This document shows positions 9,225 through 17,815 of a DNA stretch of 64,000 bases, in pieces. A model generated the notes under the pieces. That model worked only from the letters and a program-made list of their open reading frames with translations. It ran no database searches and was not told where the DNA came from. The position numbers were made by a program, and so were the translations under genes. The stretch is from Shinella lacus (GTDB taxonomy: Bacteria; Pseudomonadota; Alphaproteobacteria; Rhizobiales; Rhizobiaceae), in contig NZ_WHSB02000004.1 in assembly GCF_010994755.1 (NCBI RefSeq), positions 496,001-560,000 on the forward strand, in the 5' to 3' direction. Every line of letters begins with the position of its first letter. The stretch's first letter is position 1.

Positions 9225-9583
9225 CTGCCGCGATAGGTCGAGTAGCTGTAAGCCGAGAGCAGCAGCGGCACGTGGTAGTGGCTCGACGGATCGGCGATGC
9301 CGAAACGCAGCGGGATGCGGTCGAGGAAGGCGGGCTCGGTGATGGCGGCACCGCTCGCGCGCAGGTAATCACCGGCGTGGAAGACCAGTTCATAGGTGCC
9401 GGCCATGAAGCCGACGCCTTCGACGAGCGGCGCATCGACCCGGCCGTCATCGTTCGTCACCGCGCTGACGATATGCTGGTGGTCCTCGTTCTCGATCCAG
9501 TAGAGGTCGATCTTCAGGCCGGCGGCCGGCTTGCCGAGTGCGGTGTCGAGGACATGGGTCGTCAAGCGGCCGGGCTTGTTCAT
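9221..9583 (-). CDS. uraH: 5-hydroxyisourate hydrolase (transthyretin-like)
   Basis: Hydrolyses 5-hydroxyisourate from PuuD to OHCU. The 120-residue protein starts [18 protein letters not shown] and ends in YSTYRGS, the C-terminal signature that separates HIU hydrolases from transthyretin. His and Arg residues of the active-site pattern are present. It is last in the leftward operon puuE-uraD-allA-uraH and lies 9 nt after allA. Confidence 0.96.
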   Translation of the reverse strand: MNKPGRLTTHVLDTALGKPAAGLKIDLYWIENEDHQHIVSAVTNDDGRVDAPLVEGVGFMAGTYELVFHAGDYLRASGAAITEPAFLDRIPLRFGIADPSSHYHVPLLLSAYSYSTYRGS

Positions 9584-9592
9584 GGTTTTCTC

Positions 9593-10087
9593 TCAGGGCT
9601 GTTCGATGATGAACGGGGTCTCGAAGAAGAACTCTTCCAGGTTGACGCCGCCGCCGAGGCGATCGACCACGAGGAAATCGCTCGGCGCGCCCAGCGTCAT
9701 CAGCGGATGGTGCCAGACATTGCGGCGGTAGTTGACGCCCTGCCGCCCGCCGGCGCGAAAGACCTGCGGCCGGCCCGGCCTGCCGCCCTCATCCTCGGCC
9801 GCAATCACCAGCCAGGGCCGGTCGTCGATCGGCGAAAAACTCTGGCTGCCGAAGGGATGGCGCTCCATCATGTCGACGGCATAGGGGAAGGCGCGCGGGG
9901 CGCCGCGGAACAGGTTGATGATCACCTTCGCATCCTCGCCCACGGCCTCGGCTTCGGCGAGCGCGTGATAGCGCTCCGTCGTGCCGCCGTTGATATGGCG
10001 CATCGATGCAGGATCGGCCTCGATCACCGTGCCGAAAGGCGCGAAGGCCTCCCGTGTCAGCGGCTGGATGGTGAGTTTTTCAGCCAT
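9593..10087 (-). CDS. allA: Ureidoglycolate lyase
   Basis: Splits ureidoglycolate into glyoxylate and urea at the end of allantoin breakdown. The 164-residue protein belongs to the AllA cupin family, with the start [19 protein letters not shown], then [17 protein letters not shown] and [10 protein letters not shown]. It lies between uraD and uraH. No allantoate amidohydrolase gene is seen in this window, so the allantoate-to-ureidoglycolate step must be encoded elsewhere. Confidence 0.94.
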   Translation of the reverse strand: MAEKLTIQPLTREAFAPFGTVIEADPASMRHINGGTTERYHALAEAEAVGEDAKVIINLFRGAPRAFPYAVDMMERHPFGSQSFSPIDDRPWLVIAAEDEGGRPGRPQVFRAGGRQGVNYRRNVWHHPLMTLGAPSDFLVVDRLGGGVNLEEFFFETPFIIEQP

Positions 10088-10139
10088 CAGACTGCCCTCC
10101 CGGGGAGAGGAAGGGCGGTCATTCGGTCATCGGGCATTG

Positions 10140-10637
10140 TCAATCTCCGGGGAGAGCAGCTTTCAATCTGAGGAGCGCGATGCGCTCCACCTGGGTTTTC
10201 GCGGTTTCGAATTCCTCGTCGGCCGTGTTGCCGACGCGGGCTTCGAAGGCCGCGAGAATATCGTCCTTGGTAAGCCCCTTTACCGCGATGATGAAGGGGA
10301 AACCGAATTTTTCCACATAGGCGGCGTTGAGCGCGGTGAAACGAGCGTGTTCGTCCGGGCTCAACCGGTCGAGACCGGCGCCGGCCTGCTCCTTCCGGCT
10401 GTCCTCGGTCAGCCCGCCGGCAATCGCCAGCTTGCCGGCGAGGTCCGGATGGGCTTTCAGCACGTCGAGCTGTTCGGCCGCGCTTGCCTCGCGGAAGGCG
10501 TCCGTCAACGCGGCATGCACGCCTTCCGCCGTCAGCGGTTGCGCAATGCTGCCCGCATCGAGCGTCCGCTCGGCGATGAAAGGCGAGTGCTCGAAGACGC
10601 CGCCGAAACGGGCGAGGAAATCGGCGCGGTCGATCAT
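10140..10637 (-). CDS. uraD: OHCU decarboxylase
   Basis: Converts 2-oxo-4-hydroxy-4-carboxy-5-ureidoimidazoline to (S)-allantoin. The 165-residue all-helical protein has the family motif LKAHPDLAGKLA with the catalytic His, followed by a KFGFPFIIAVKG segment. Its ATG overlaps the puuE stop by 4 nt (ATGA), so translation is coupled. A 52-nt gap separates it from allA. Confidence 0.95.
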   Translation of the reverse strand: MIDRADFLARFGGVFEHSPFIAERTLDAGSIAQPLTAEGVHAALTDAFREASAAEQLDVLKAHPDLAGKLAIAGGLTEDSRKEQAGAGLDRLSPDEHARFTALNAAYVEKFGFPFIIAVKGLTKDDILAAFEARVGNTADEEFETAKTQVERIALLRLKAALPGD

Positions 10638-11566
10638 GCGCCCTTGCTCTTCGTGGGGTGATAATTCTCGATCCAGTGGTGCGCGATATCGATGCGGCGC
10701 GGGATCCACACCTTCTTGTGCTCCAGCACGTAGTCGACGAAGCGGGCGAGTGCCGCGACGCGGCCCGGGCGGCCGACGAGGCGGCAGTGCAGGCCGATAT
10801 TGAGCATCTTCGGGCTGCCCTCCTTGCCCTCCTGGTAGAGCACGTCGAAGGCGTCCTTCAGGTAGTTGAAGAACTGGTCGCCCGCGTTGAAACCCTGCGG
10901 CGTCGCAAAACGCATGTCGTTCGTATCGAGCGTATAGGGGATGATGAGGAAGGGCTGGCCGTCGAGGCCCGGAACGAAGTAAGGCAGATCGTCGGCATAG
11001 GAATCCGAGGAATAGACGAAACCGCCCTCCTCCATGACGAGGCGCAGCGTGTTGGACGACGGCTTGCCCTGGTACATGCCGAGCGGGTGGGAGCCGGTCA
11101 GTTCCTTGTGCAGGCGCACCGCTTCGAGAATGTGCTCGCGCTCCTTCTCCTCGGAAAAATCCTTGTATTCCAGCCAGCGATAGCCATGGCTGGCGATTTC
11201 CCAATCGGCTTCCTTCATGGCCGCGACCGCGTCCGGGTTGCGCGCCATGGCGAGCGTCACGCCGTAGACTGTGACGGGCACGCTGCGGCTGGTGAACAGA
11301 CGCTGCAGCCGCCAGAAACCGGCGCGCGAGCCATATTCGTAGATCGATTCCATGTTGAGGTTGCGCTGGCCCGGCCAGGGCTGCGCGCCGACGATTTCCG
11401 AGAGCAGGGATTCCGACGCCGGATCATCGTCGAGGATGCAGCTTTCGCCGCCCTCTTCGTAATTCACCACGAACTGCACGGCGATGCGTGCGTCGCCCGG
11501 CCAGCGCACCTTGGGCAGGTTGCGGCCGTAGCCGATGAGGTCGCGCGCGTAAGTCTTCTCGGTCAT
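10634..11566 (-). CDS. puuE: Allantoinase of the polysaccharide-deacetylase family
   Basis: PuuE hydrolyses allantoin to allantoate and is unrelated to amidohydrolase-type allantoinase. The 310-residue protein has the NodB-like deacetylase fold with VNYEEGGE early, EIASHGYRW near residue 115 and a FVPGLDGQPFLIIPYT segment. It is the first gene of the leftward ureide operon. With uraD and uraH it completes urate to allantoate. Confidence 0.95.
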   Translation of the reverse strand: MTEKTYARDLIGYGRNLPKVRWPGDARIAVQFVVNYEEGGESCILDDDPASESLLSEIVGAQPWPGQRNLNMESIYEYGSRAGFWRLQRLFTSRSVPVTVYGVTLAMARNPDAVAAMKEADWEIASHGYRWLEYKDFSEEKEREHILEAVRLHKELTGSHPLGMYQGKPSSNTLRLVMEEGGFVYSSDSYADDLPYFVPGLDGQPFLIIPYTLDTNDMRFATPQGFNAGDQFFNYLKDAFDVLYQEGKEGSPKMLNIGLHCRLVGRPGRVAALARFVDYVLEHKKVWIPRRIDIAHHWIENYHPTKSKGA

Positions 11567-11648
11567 TCTGTCACCTCGGGAATGGGCATTGAGGAACCAA
11601 TACCGCCTTGCGCCGTTTCCTGTCCATCACAACCAAGGAGAAACACCT

Positions 11649-12023
11649 ATGGCCATGCAGGACGCAAACATTCGCGAAACCCAGGACCTGATTTCCAGCG
11701 ACAAGGTGGAAGGCACCAGTGTCTACGGCGCCGACGGCAAGCATATCGGCTCGGTGGAACGCCTGATCCTCGACAAGCGCAGCGGGCATGTCTCCTATGC
11801 CGTGCTCAGCTTCGGCGGCTTCCTGGGCATCGGTCACGATCACTATCCGCTACCCTGGGGCAAGCTCAACTATGACGAAGGCCTCGGCGGCTACCGCGTC
11901 GATGTGACGAAGGAACAGGTCGAAAAGGCGCCGCACTATGAAAGCGACGCGGAATACGACTGGAACCGCCGCAACGGCAAGGTGATCAGCGACTATTACG
12001 GCGTGCCGCCGTACTGGATGTAA
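11649..12023 (+). CDS. PRC-barrel domain protein
   Basis: A 124-residue soluble protein with a central PRC-barrel (residues about 15-85: VYGADGKHIGSVERLILDK, then YAVLSFGGFLGIG and YPLPW). An aromatic, charged tail ends YYGVPPYWM. PRC-barrel proteins of this size are frequent in rhizobia and often stress related, but this one has no established role. AAGGAGA lies 8 nt before the chosen ATG. It stands alone and converges with the FAD oxidoreductase downstream. Confidence 0.85.
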   Translation: MAMQDANIRETQDLISSDKVEGTSVYGADGKHIGSVERLILDKRSGHVSYAVLSFGGFLGIGHDHYPLPWGKLNYDEGLGGYRVDVTKEQVEKAPHYESDAEYDWNRRNGKVISDYYGVPPYWM

Positions 12024-12032
12024 AAAGGCGGA

Positions 12033-13211
12033 CTAATCCCGTCCGGCCTCCTCCAGATGGGCTGCGACGGTGAACGAGGGCGGTACGTCAAGCGTGCCGC
12101 CCTTGATTTCGTTGAGGACCTGGCGCGCCAGCGCATGCGCCATGCCGAAACTCACCTTGAAGCCGCCGGTCATCAGGCTGACATTCGCATGATCCGGATG
12201 CCGGCCGACCATCGGCTCCCGGCCGATCGCCTTGGGGCGCAGACCCGCCCAGCGCTCGACGACAGGCGCCTCCGCCAGAACCGGCGCCATGCGCCGCGCC
12301 TTGTCGATGAGGGTATCGAGAAGGCCGTCGGTTGCCAGCGGATCGGTAAAGCTGTTTTCGCTGGTGCTGCCGATGGCGACGAGGCCGTTTTCATGCGGCA
12401 CGATATAGAGACCGTCTGCAAAAATCACCGGAAGCGCCGGGTCGACCGGGGCCTTCAGCAGCGCCGCCTGCCCTTTGACCGCGGCACCGACCGGCTTGGT
12501 GAGCGGCGGGTTGAGGGGCGCAAGCAAGCCGAAGGTCTCGACGCCGGCCGCCAGAGCGCAATGGCCGAAGCGCAGGCTGGTGCCGTCATCGAAGCGGGCG
12601 AGACCGGCAGCGGGCTCGATCGTTTCAACGCCGACGCCCTCGGCAATCGTGACATTCGGCAGGCGTTCGAGCGCCGCACGCAAGGCCGCCAGCAGGCTTC
12701 GCGGCGCAAGGCGGGCGGCGAGGTGATCGTGCACGAGCCCGTGCGCCATCGCCGCCTCGGCGGGCCAGCCGGTAACGTGGGCAGCGTCCAGAACCTCGAA
12801 AGAGAAAGCGCGGTCGGGGGTGTTCCAGACCGAAAGCGCATCCCGCGCATGGCCGAGCGCGATGTCGCGATTGTGCGGCTTCGGAAGCGGAATGAGGCGG
12901 CCGGAGCGGCGGTAGCCGGTGGAAAAACCCGTCTCCGCTTCGAGATCGGCAATCTCCGCTTCGAGCGAGATCAGGGCGGCGAGTTGAAAGGCCTTCTTGG
13001 CGTTCCAGCGGTCCGGCAGGTGCGGCATCAGCGCGCCGAGCACGCCACCGCTGGCACCCGCACCGATCATGCGGCGTTCGACGAGGCGCACGGAAAACCC
13101 GTCGCGGGCGGCGAAAAGCGCTGTCCACAGGCCCATGATCCCGCCGCCGACGACGAGCAGGTCCACGCCCGGTTGACCGGCGGCCTTCACGCGACTATCG
13201 GCATCCGTCAT
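12033..13211 (-). CDS. FAD-dependent oxidoreductase resembling the MnmC oxidase half
   Basis: A 392-residue DAO-family protein with an N-terminal dinucleotide-binding motif (LLVVGGGIMGLWTA), a GASGGVLGALMPHLPDRW segment and a C-terminal LMTGGFKVSFGMAHALAR flavin motif. The oxidase domain of bifunctional MnmC removes the carboxymethyl group from cmnm5(s2)U34 in tRNA. I infer the same role because the divergent neighbour is the MnmC-type methyltransferase and their start codons overlap at 13210-13211. A generic glycine or amino-acid oxidase remains possible. Confidence 0.75.
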   Translation of the reverse strand: MTDADSRVKAAGQPGVDLLVVGGGIMGLWTALFAARDGFSVRLVERRMIGAGASGGVLGALMPHLPDRWNAKKAFQLAALISLEAEIADLEAETGFSTGYRRSGRLIPLPKPHNRDIALGHARDALSVWNTPDRAFSFEVLDAAHVTGWPAEAAMAHGLVHDHLAARLAPRSLLAALRAALERLPNVTIAEGVGVETIEPAAGLARFDDGTSLRFGHCALAAGVETFGLLAPLNPPLTKPVGAAVKGQAALLKAPVDPALPVIFADGLYIVPHENGLVAIGSTSENSFTDPLATDGLLDTLIDKARRMAPVLAEAPVVERWAGLRPKAIGREPMVGRHPDHANVSLMTGGFKVSFGMAHALARQVLNEIKGGTLDVPPSFTVAAHLEEAGRD

Positions 13212-13932
13212 GGCTGAGCACGATCCTGAAAACGTCCCGCAAAACGAAGCGGTCCTCGACTGGCACGAGGGCGATATGCCCTATTCCCGGGCCTTTGACG
13301 ACCACTTTTATTGCCGCAGCGACGGCCGGCTGGAATGCGGCCACGTCTTCCTCGCCGGCAACGACCTGCCGCACCGTTGGCAAAGCGAAAAACCGTTCCG
13401 CATCGCCGAGCTCGGCTTCGGCACCGGCCTCAATCTCTGCGAGACCTGGCGGCAATGGCGGGACACGGCACCGGACGGCGCGAGCCTCTCCTTCACCTCC
13501 TTCGAGCGTTTCCCGATGGCGCGCGCCGATATCGACCGGGCACTCTCGCACTGGCCGGAGATCGACCGCGAGCGCGCCATCCTCACCGAAAACTGGCCGG
13601 AAACACCGGCCGGCCGCGTCGAAATCGATCTGGAACCCCATGTCCACCTCACCCTCGTCTGCGGCGCGGCCCTCGGAAGCCTCAGCCGGGAGGAGATGCC
13701 CTTCGACGCCTGGTATCTCGATGGTTTCGCGCCGTCGCGCAATCCGGACATGTGGTCAGCCGAGCTGATGGCGGAGGTTTTTCGCCTGACCGCGCCGGGC
13801 GGGCGTTTCGCGACCTATGCGGCTGCGGGTTTCGTGCGGCGCAACCTGGCGGCCGCCGGTTTCGCCGTGGAGCGCCGTCCGGGTTTTGCCGGCAAACGCG
13901 AAATGCTCTGCGGGGAGAAGCCGGCGGCCTGA
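13210..13932 (+). CDS. mnmD: tRNA 5-methylaminomethyl-2-thiouridine methyltransferase (MnmD/MnmC methyltransferase half)
   Basis: A 240-residue DUF752-family SAM methyltransferase. It has FRIAELGFGTGLNLCETW (SAM-binding motif I), LTSFERFPMA, and the family motif FDAWYLDGFAPSRNPDMW. It methylates nm5(s2)U34 of tRNA to mnm5(s2)U34. In E. coli this domain is fused to the FAD oxidase domain in MnmC, whereas here it is a separate divergent gene. Its ATG shares two bases with the oxidase ATG. No clear ribosome site precedes it, so initiation may be near-leaderless. Confidence 0.88.
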   Translation: MAEHDPENVPQNEAVLDWHEGDMPYSRAFDDHFYCRSDGRLECGHVFLAGNDLPHRWQSEKPFRIAELGFGTGLNLCETWRQWRDTAPDGASLSFTSFERFPMARADIDRALSHWPEIDRERAILTENWPETPAGRVEIDLEPHVHLTLVCGAALGSLSREEMPFDAWYLDGFAPSRNPDMWSAELMAEVFRLTAPGGRFATYAAAGFVRRNLAAAGFAVERRPGFAGKREMLCGEKPAA

Positions 13933-13936
13933 AGCC

Positions 13937-16900
13937 TCAGTGCAGGGTGCCGGTCGCGGCCTGCGTCTTGCCGCGCTTCAGCCAGCGGTCGAGCTTTTCT
14001 TCGAGCTTCTCGATGCTGATCGGCTTCGCCAGATAGTCGTCCATGCCGGCGGCAAGGCATTCTTCACGGTCGCCATCGAGCACATGGGCGGTAACGGCGA
14101 CGATCGGCACGCGATGGCCGCTGCCGCTTTCGATCTCGCGGATCGCCCGGCTCGCCTGCAACCCGTTCATGACCGGCATGGAAATATCCATCAGGATCAT
14201 GCGGGGGCGGACGGCGCGAAAGACCGCGACGGCCTCTTCGCCATTGCCGACAAGCCGGAACTTCAGGCCCGAGGCGAGCAGCATCTGCGTGAAGAGGATC
14301 TGGTTGACCTCGTTGTCCTCGGCGACGAGCACGTCCAGCACTTCGCCCTCCGCTGCGACGGGAGCGGGCGGAGCCACAAGGGGGCGGAGCGGCAGGACCT
14401 TGCCCTCGGGCGCGGCTGCGGCCGGCCGGACGCCGCGCGTCGCGCGCAGCACTTCCGAGACCGTCTCGCGCAACAGGTCGGCGCGGGCCGGCTTCATGAG
14501 ATGGGCCTGGATATCCTGCGAAGACAGGAGCCTGTCCTCCGATGAAAGGTTCATGGAGGTGAGCACGATCACGGAGACATCGGCCGTCGCAGGGCTTTCC
14601 CTGAGCGCGCGGATGAAATCGGGCGCGTGGTCCGGCTGGTAATCCAGTAGGATCGCATCCACCGAAAGGCCCATGCCGGTCGCAGCCGCAAGCACCGCGA
14701 GCGCCTCGGTCTCGGAGGCGACGGCGGTCGCATCGAAACCCCAGTCGAGCAGCATGTCGTGCGAGGCCTTGCGGGACAGATCGTGCGCATCGACGACGAG
14801 GATGCGCGCGTCCGGCGTTTTCGCCGGCACGATGCGCGCCGGCAGCGAGGCGACCGCGAGCGTCATCGGCAGGCGCGCGGTGAAGACGGAGCCCTTGCCG
14901 ACCTCGCTCATCGCCTCCAGCGTGCCGCCGAAAAGCCGTGTCAGGCCGTCGGTGATGGCAAGCCCGAGGCCGGTGCCCTCGTGGCGGCGTGTCGAGGAGG
15001 CATCCACCTGCGAGAACTTTTCGAAGATCGATTCCATCTTCTCGGTCGGGATGCCTGCACCAGTATCCTCGACGCGGATGACGATCTCGATGCCGCCGTC
15101 GGCCTTCGTGTTGCACGCGAGGTCGATCAGCACATGGCCGCGATCGGTGAACTTGACTGCATTGCCGACGAGATTGGTGACGATCTGGCGGAAGCGACCG
15201 GCATCCCCCATCACGGCGGCCGGCATGTTGGCCGCACCGCGCACGACGAGCTCGATATCCTTCTCCGCGGCCTTGGCCGAAAGCAGCGTCGCCACGTCCT
15301 CGATCGCCTCGACCGGGTTGAAGGCGACATCGCGCAGCGTCATCTGGCCGGCATCGATCTTCGAAAAATCGAGGATGTCGTTGATGATGGTCAAAAGCGC
15401 ATTGCCGGACTTCACCATGATGTCGATGAAGGTTTTCTGCCGCGTATCGAGATTGGACTTGGCGAGCAGTTCCGCCATGCCGAGCACGCCGTTCATCGGC
15501 GTGCGGATTTCATGGCTCATATTGGCCAGGAATTCCGACTTTGCCTTGTCGGCGGTCTCGGCGCGGGTGACGAGCTGGCGCAGCTCCTCCTCGCGGCTCT
15601 TGAGGTCGGTAATATCGGAGAACACCATGACGGAGCGACCGCGGCCCGTCGGAGTGACATCGAGGCGCAGCCAGCGCTGGTAGCCGCTGAACACCGTCAG
15701 CGAGGCCGGCTTGCCGGTGAAGAGGATGGTTCGGAACTTGCTCGCATCGACCGGCTCCTCGCCAACAAAGCCGGCGATCTTGCGGTCGATGCAGCTTTGC
15801 AGCACGTCCTTGACCAGCGCACCGGGCTGCAACAGTTCGCGCGGCATGGCGATCATCGTGGCAAGCGCTTCGTTCGAGAGCACGACCCGGTCGTCCTCGA
15901 TGATCAGCAGGCCCTGGCTCATGGAGGAGACGGCATCCTTGACGAGGCTGCCGACCTCTTCCAGCGCGCTGCGGGTTTCCAGCACCTCGCGTTCGCGCTC
16001 GCGCCGCTCGGTGATGTCGATATAGGTGAGCAGGCAGCGGCCGCCGGAAATCGCACAGCCCGCCTCGATCACAGTGCGGCCGTTGGCATAGGCGACCTCG
16101 CGCACCGGCATCTCGCCGGAGCGGATGCCGGAAAGGCACTGTTCGTAGCCCTGGTCGCAATCGCCGTCCTCGCAGGTGCCGCCCTGCGCCTGCTGGAAGC
16201 GCAGGAGCACGCCGAGCGCCTCGCCCCTGATCGGCGGCAGCGCGCCATCCCACAGGTCTTCGAAAGCGCCGTTCACCAGTTCGATGATGCCGGTCTCGTC
16301 GACCACGACGATGCCGACGGGAAGCGAGGCGACGATGCTTTCGAGGTCGGAGCGCGCCGCCTCCGCCGCGCGCTGCGCCTCGATGAGCTGGTCTTCGCGC
16401 TTCTTCAGCACCGTCGTGTCGGTGATCGAGCCGATCAGGTAGCTCTTCTCGTCAAGCGTCGTGACGCGGTAGAGCCTGGAGATCGTCGGGAGGGTGGAGC
16501 CGTCCGGGCGCACATAGTCGATCTCGGATTCGACGAGTTCGCCGGTATCGAGCACGAACTGGTTCTGCTCGTGGAATTCCTGCCCCTGTTCGGGGTACAT
16601 TTCGAGCGTCGTCAGGCCGAGCAGCTGCTCCGGCTGCTTGCCGGTCATCTCGACATAGGCTCGGTTGGCGAAGATCATGCGCTGGCTCTCGTCGCGCATG
16701 AAGCTTGCGACCGGCAGCTCGTCGAGCAGCGCCCGGTAGAGGCTGATCTCCTGCGAATGCTGCTTCAGCCGCCCTTCGCTCTCCTTGAGCGCCGTCACGT
16801 CCAGCCGCAGTGCCACGAGTGCGCCATCCGGTCGGCGCTGCGTGACGAGACGCATCCAGCCGCCCGCAAGACGCGCAACGGATTCGTAGACCGGCAGGTC

Positions 16901-17590
16901 GTAGCTCGCGAGCCGCGCGGCAACCCAGCGCTCGCGCTCCGCCGCGGGCGTGCGCCCCACTTCTATATCGTGCAGCGCCTCCGTGAGCGTCGTCAGGCTC
17001 ACCGGCCCATCCGCAAGCTCGCCGACCAGCACCCGATAGAATTCCCGCATGCTGCGGTTCGCATAGCTCAGCCGGTTGTCGGCATCGAACACGGCGACGC
17101 CCGCGCCGAGCGCATCGAGCGCGCCCTGGACATGATCGGATGGGCTGTCCTGCCCGTCATCGTCGTAAGCGTTCGACGGCCGCACGGCATCGGCGTTCGC
17201 ATTGGCGGCGGCGCGCAGCGTCGTGGCCAGCGCCTCGATCGAGGGCGTGAAGAGGCCGACGAGGATCGACAGCGTGGGAGAGATGCGTTCGCGTTTCAGC
17301 GCGATCTCGAAGCTGCCGCCGCCGAAGGGGTGGATGTAGCGCGCGCGTTCGGGATTGCCGAAAATCAGGCAGCGGCGTTCCGGATCGTCCCGGTCGCCGT
17401 GGCCGAGCGCTTCGCCGATCTCGTCGCTGCGAAGGCCGATCATCTCCGCGGCTGTATGGCCGAACAGGCGGGCATAGGCGTCGTTCACCGCCAGGTAGCG
17501 CAACTCGCTGCTTTTGACGTAAGCCGGATGCGGGTGTTCGCGAACGCGCTCACAGGCCGCCACCAGCAATTCGTCTTGAGATTCAGCCAC
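13937..17590 (-). CDS. Multi-PAS hybrid sensor histidine kinase with two receiver domains
   Basis: A 1217-residue cytoplasmic sensor with no transmembrane segment or signal peptide seen. About five PAS domains cover residues 20-670, followed by HisKA with the phosphoacceptor His693 (NMSHEIRTPMNG) and HATPase_c with GTGLGLAI. Receiver 1 has Asp983 (ILLDYQP) and only part of the usual acidic pair. Receiver 2 has Asp1135 (LMDISMPVMNG), an intact VAEDNEVN pocket and a late KP lysine. The fourth PAS holds a cysteine cluster (TCEDGDCDQGYEQC) that might bind a ligand or sense redox. No cognate regulator is adjacent. Confidence 0.92.
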   Translation of the reverse strand: MAESQDELLVAACERVREHPHPAYVKSSELRYLAVNDAYARLFGHTAAEMIGLRSDEIGEALGHGDRDDPERRCLIFGNPERARYIHPFGGGSFEIALKRERISPTLSILVGLFTPSIEALATTLRAAANANADAVRPSNAYDDDGQDSPSDHVQGALDALGAGVAVFDADNRLSYANRSMREFYRVLVGELADGPVSLTTLTEALHDIEVGRTPAAERERWVAARLASYDLPVYESVARLAGGWMRLVTQRRPDGALVALRLDVTALKESEGRLKQHSQEISLYRALLDELPVASFMRDESQRMIFANRAYVEMTGKQPEQLLGLTTLEMYPEQGQEFHEQNQFVLDTGELVESEIDYVRPDGSTLPTISRLYRVTTLDEKSYLIGSITDTTVLKKREDQLIEAQRAAEAARSDLESIVASLPVGIVVVDETGIIELVNGAFEDLWDGALPPIRGEALGVLLRFQQAQGGTCEDGDCDQGYEQCLSGIRSGEMPVREVAYANGRTVIEAGCAISGGRCLLTYIDITERREREREVLETRSALEEVGSLVKDAVSSMSQGLLIIEDDRVVLSNEALATMIAMPRELLQPGALVKDVLQSCIDRKIAGFVGEEPVDASKFRTILFTGKPASLTVFSGYQRWLRLDVTPTGRGRSVMVFSDITDLKSREEELRQLVTRAETADKAKSEFLANMSHEIRTPMNGVLGMAELLAKSNLDTRQKTFIDIMVKSGNALLTIINDILDFSKIDAGQMTLRDVAFNPVEAIEDVATLLSAKAAEKDIELVVRGAANMPAAVMGDAGRFRQIVTNLVGNAVKFTDRGHVLIDLACNTKADGGIEIVIRVEDTGAGIPTEKMESIFEKFSQVDASSTRRHEGTGLGLAITDGLTRLFGGTLEAMSEVGKGSVFTARLPMTLAVASLPARIVPAKTPDARILVVDAHDLSRKASHDMLLDWGFDATAVASETEALAVLAAATGMGLSVDAILLDYQPDHAPDFIRALRESPATADVSVIVLTSMNLSSEDRLLSSQDIQAHLMKPARADLLRETVSEVLRATRGVRPAAAAPEGKVLPLRPLVAPPAPVAAEGEVLDVLVAEDNEVNQILFTQMLLASGLKFRLVGNGEEAVAVFRAVRPRMILMDISMPVMNGLQASRAIREIESGSGHRVPIVAVTAHVLDGDREECLAAGMDDYLAKPISIEKLEEKLDRWLKRGKTQAATGTLH

Positions 17591-17815
17591 GCCAAGCGCT
17601 CCCCGAAGCGGGACGGAGGGAGAGATTCATACCCCTTGGGGAGTACCAGCAATCCTTGAACGGATGGTTAACCGTTCGTTGCCGGAAATCACTCATGGCG
17701 GCTGCGAGCGCCCTCTTATCCAAGAGAGCATTTCCCTGTCGCAAATGACGGGGGCATCGCGCGGCGGGATATGCGACAAGGAGAAAAGACAAACCAGACC
17801 GGGGTTCTCTTGCAC

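Noticed and set aside
14759-17659. 966-codon plus-strand frame opposite the hybrid kinase
   Set aside because: The kinase on the other strand carries all domain motifs. This frame has none.
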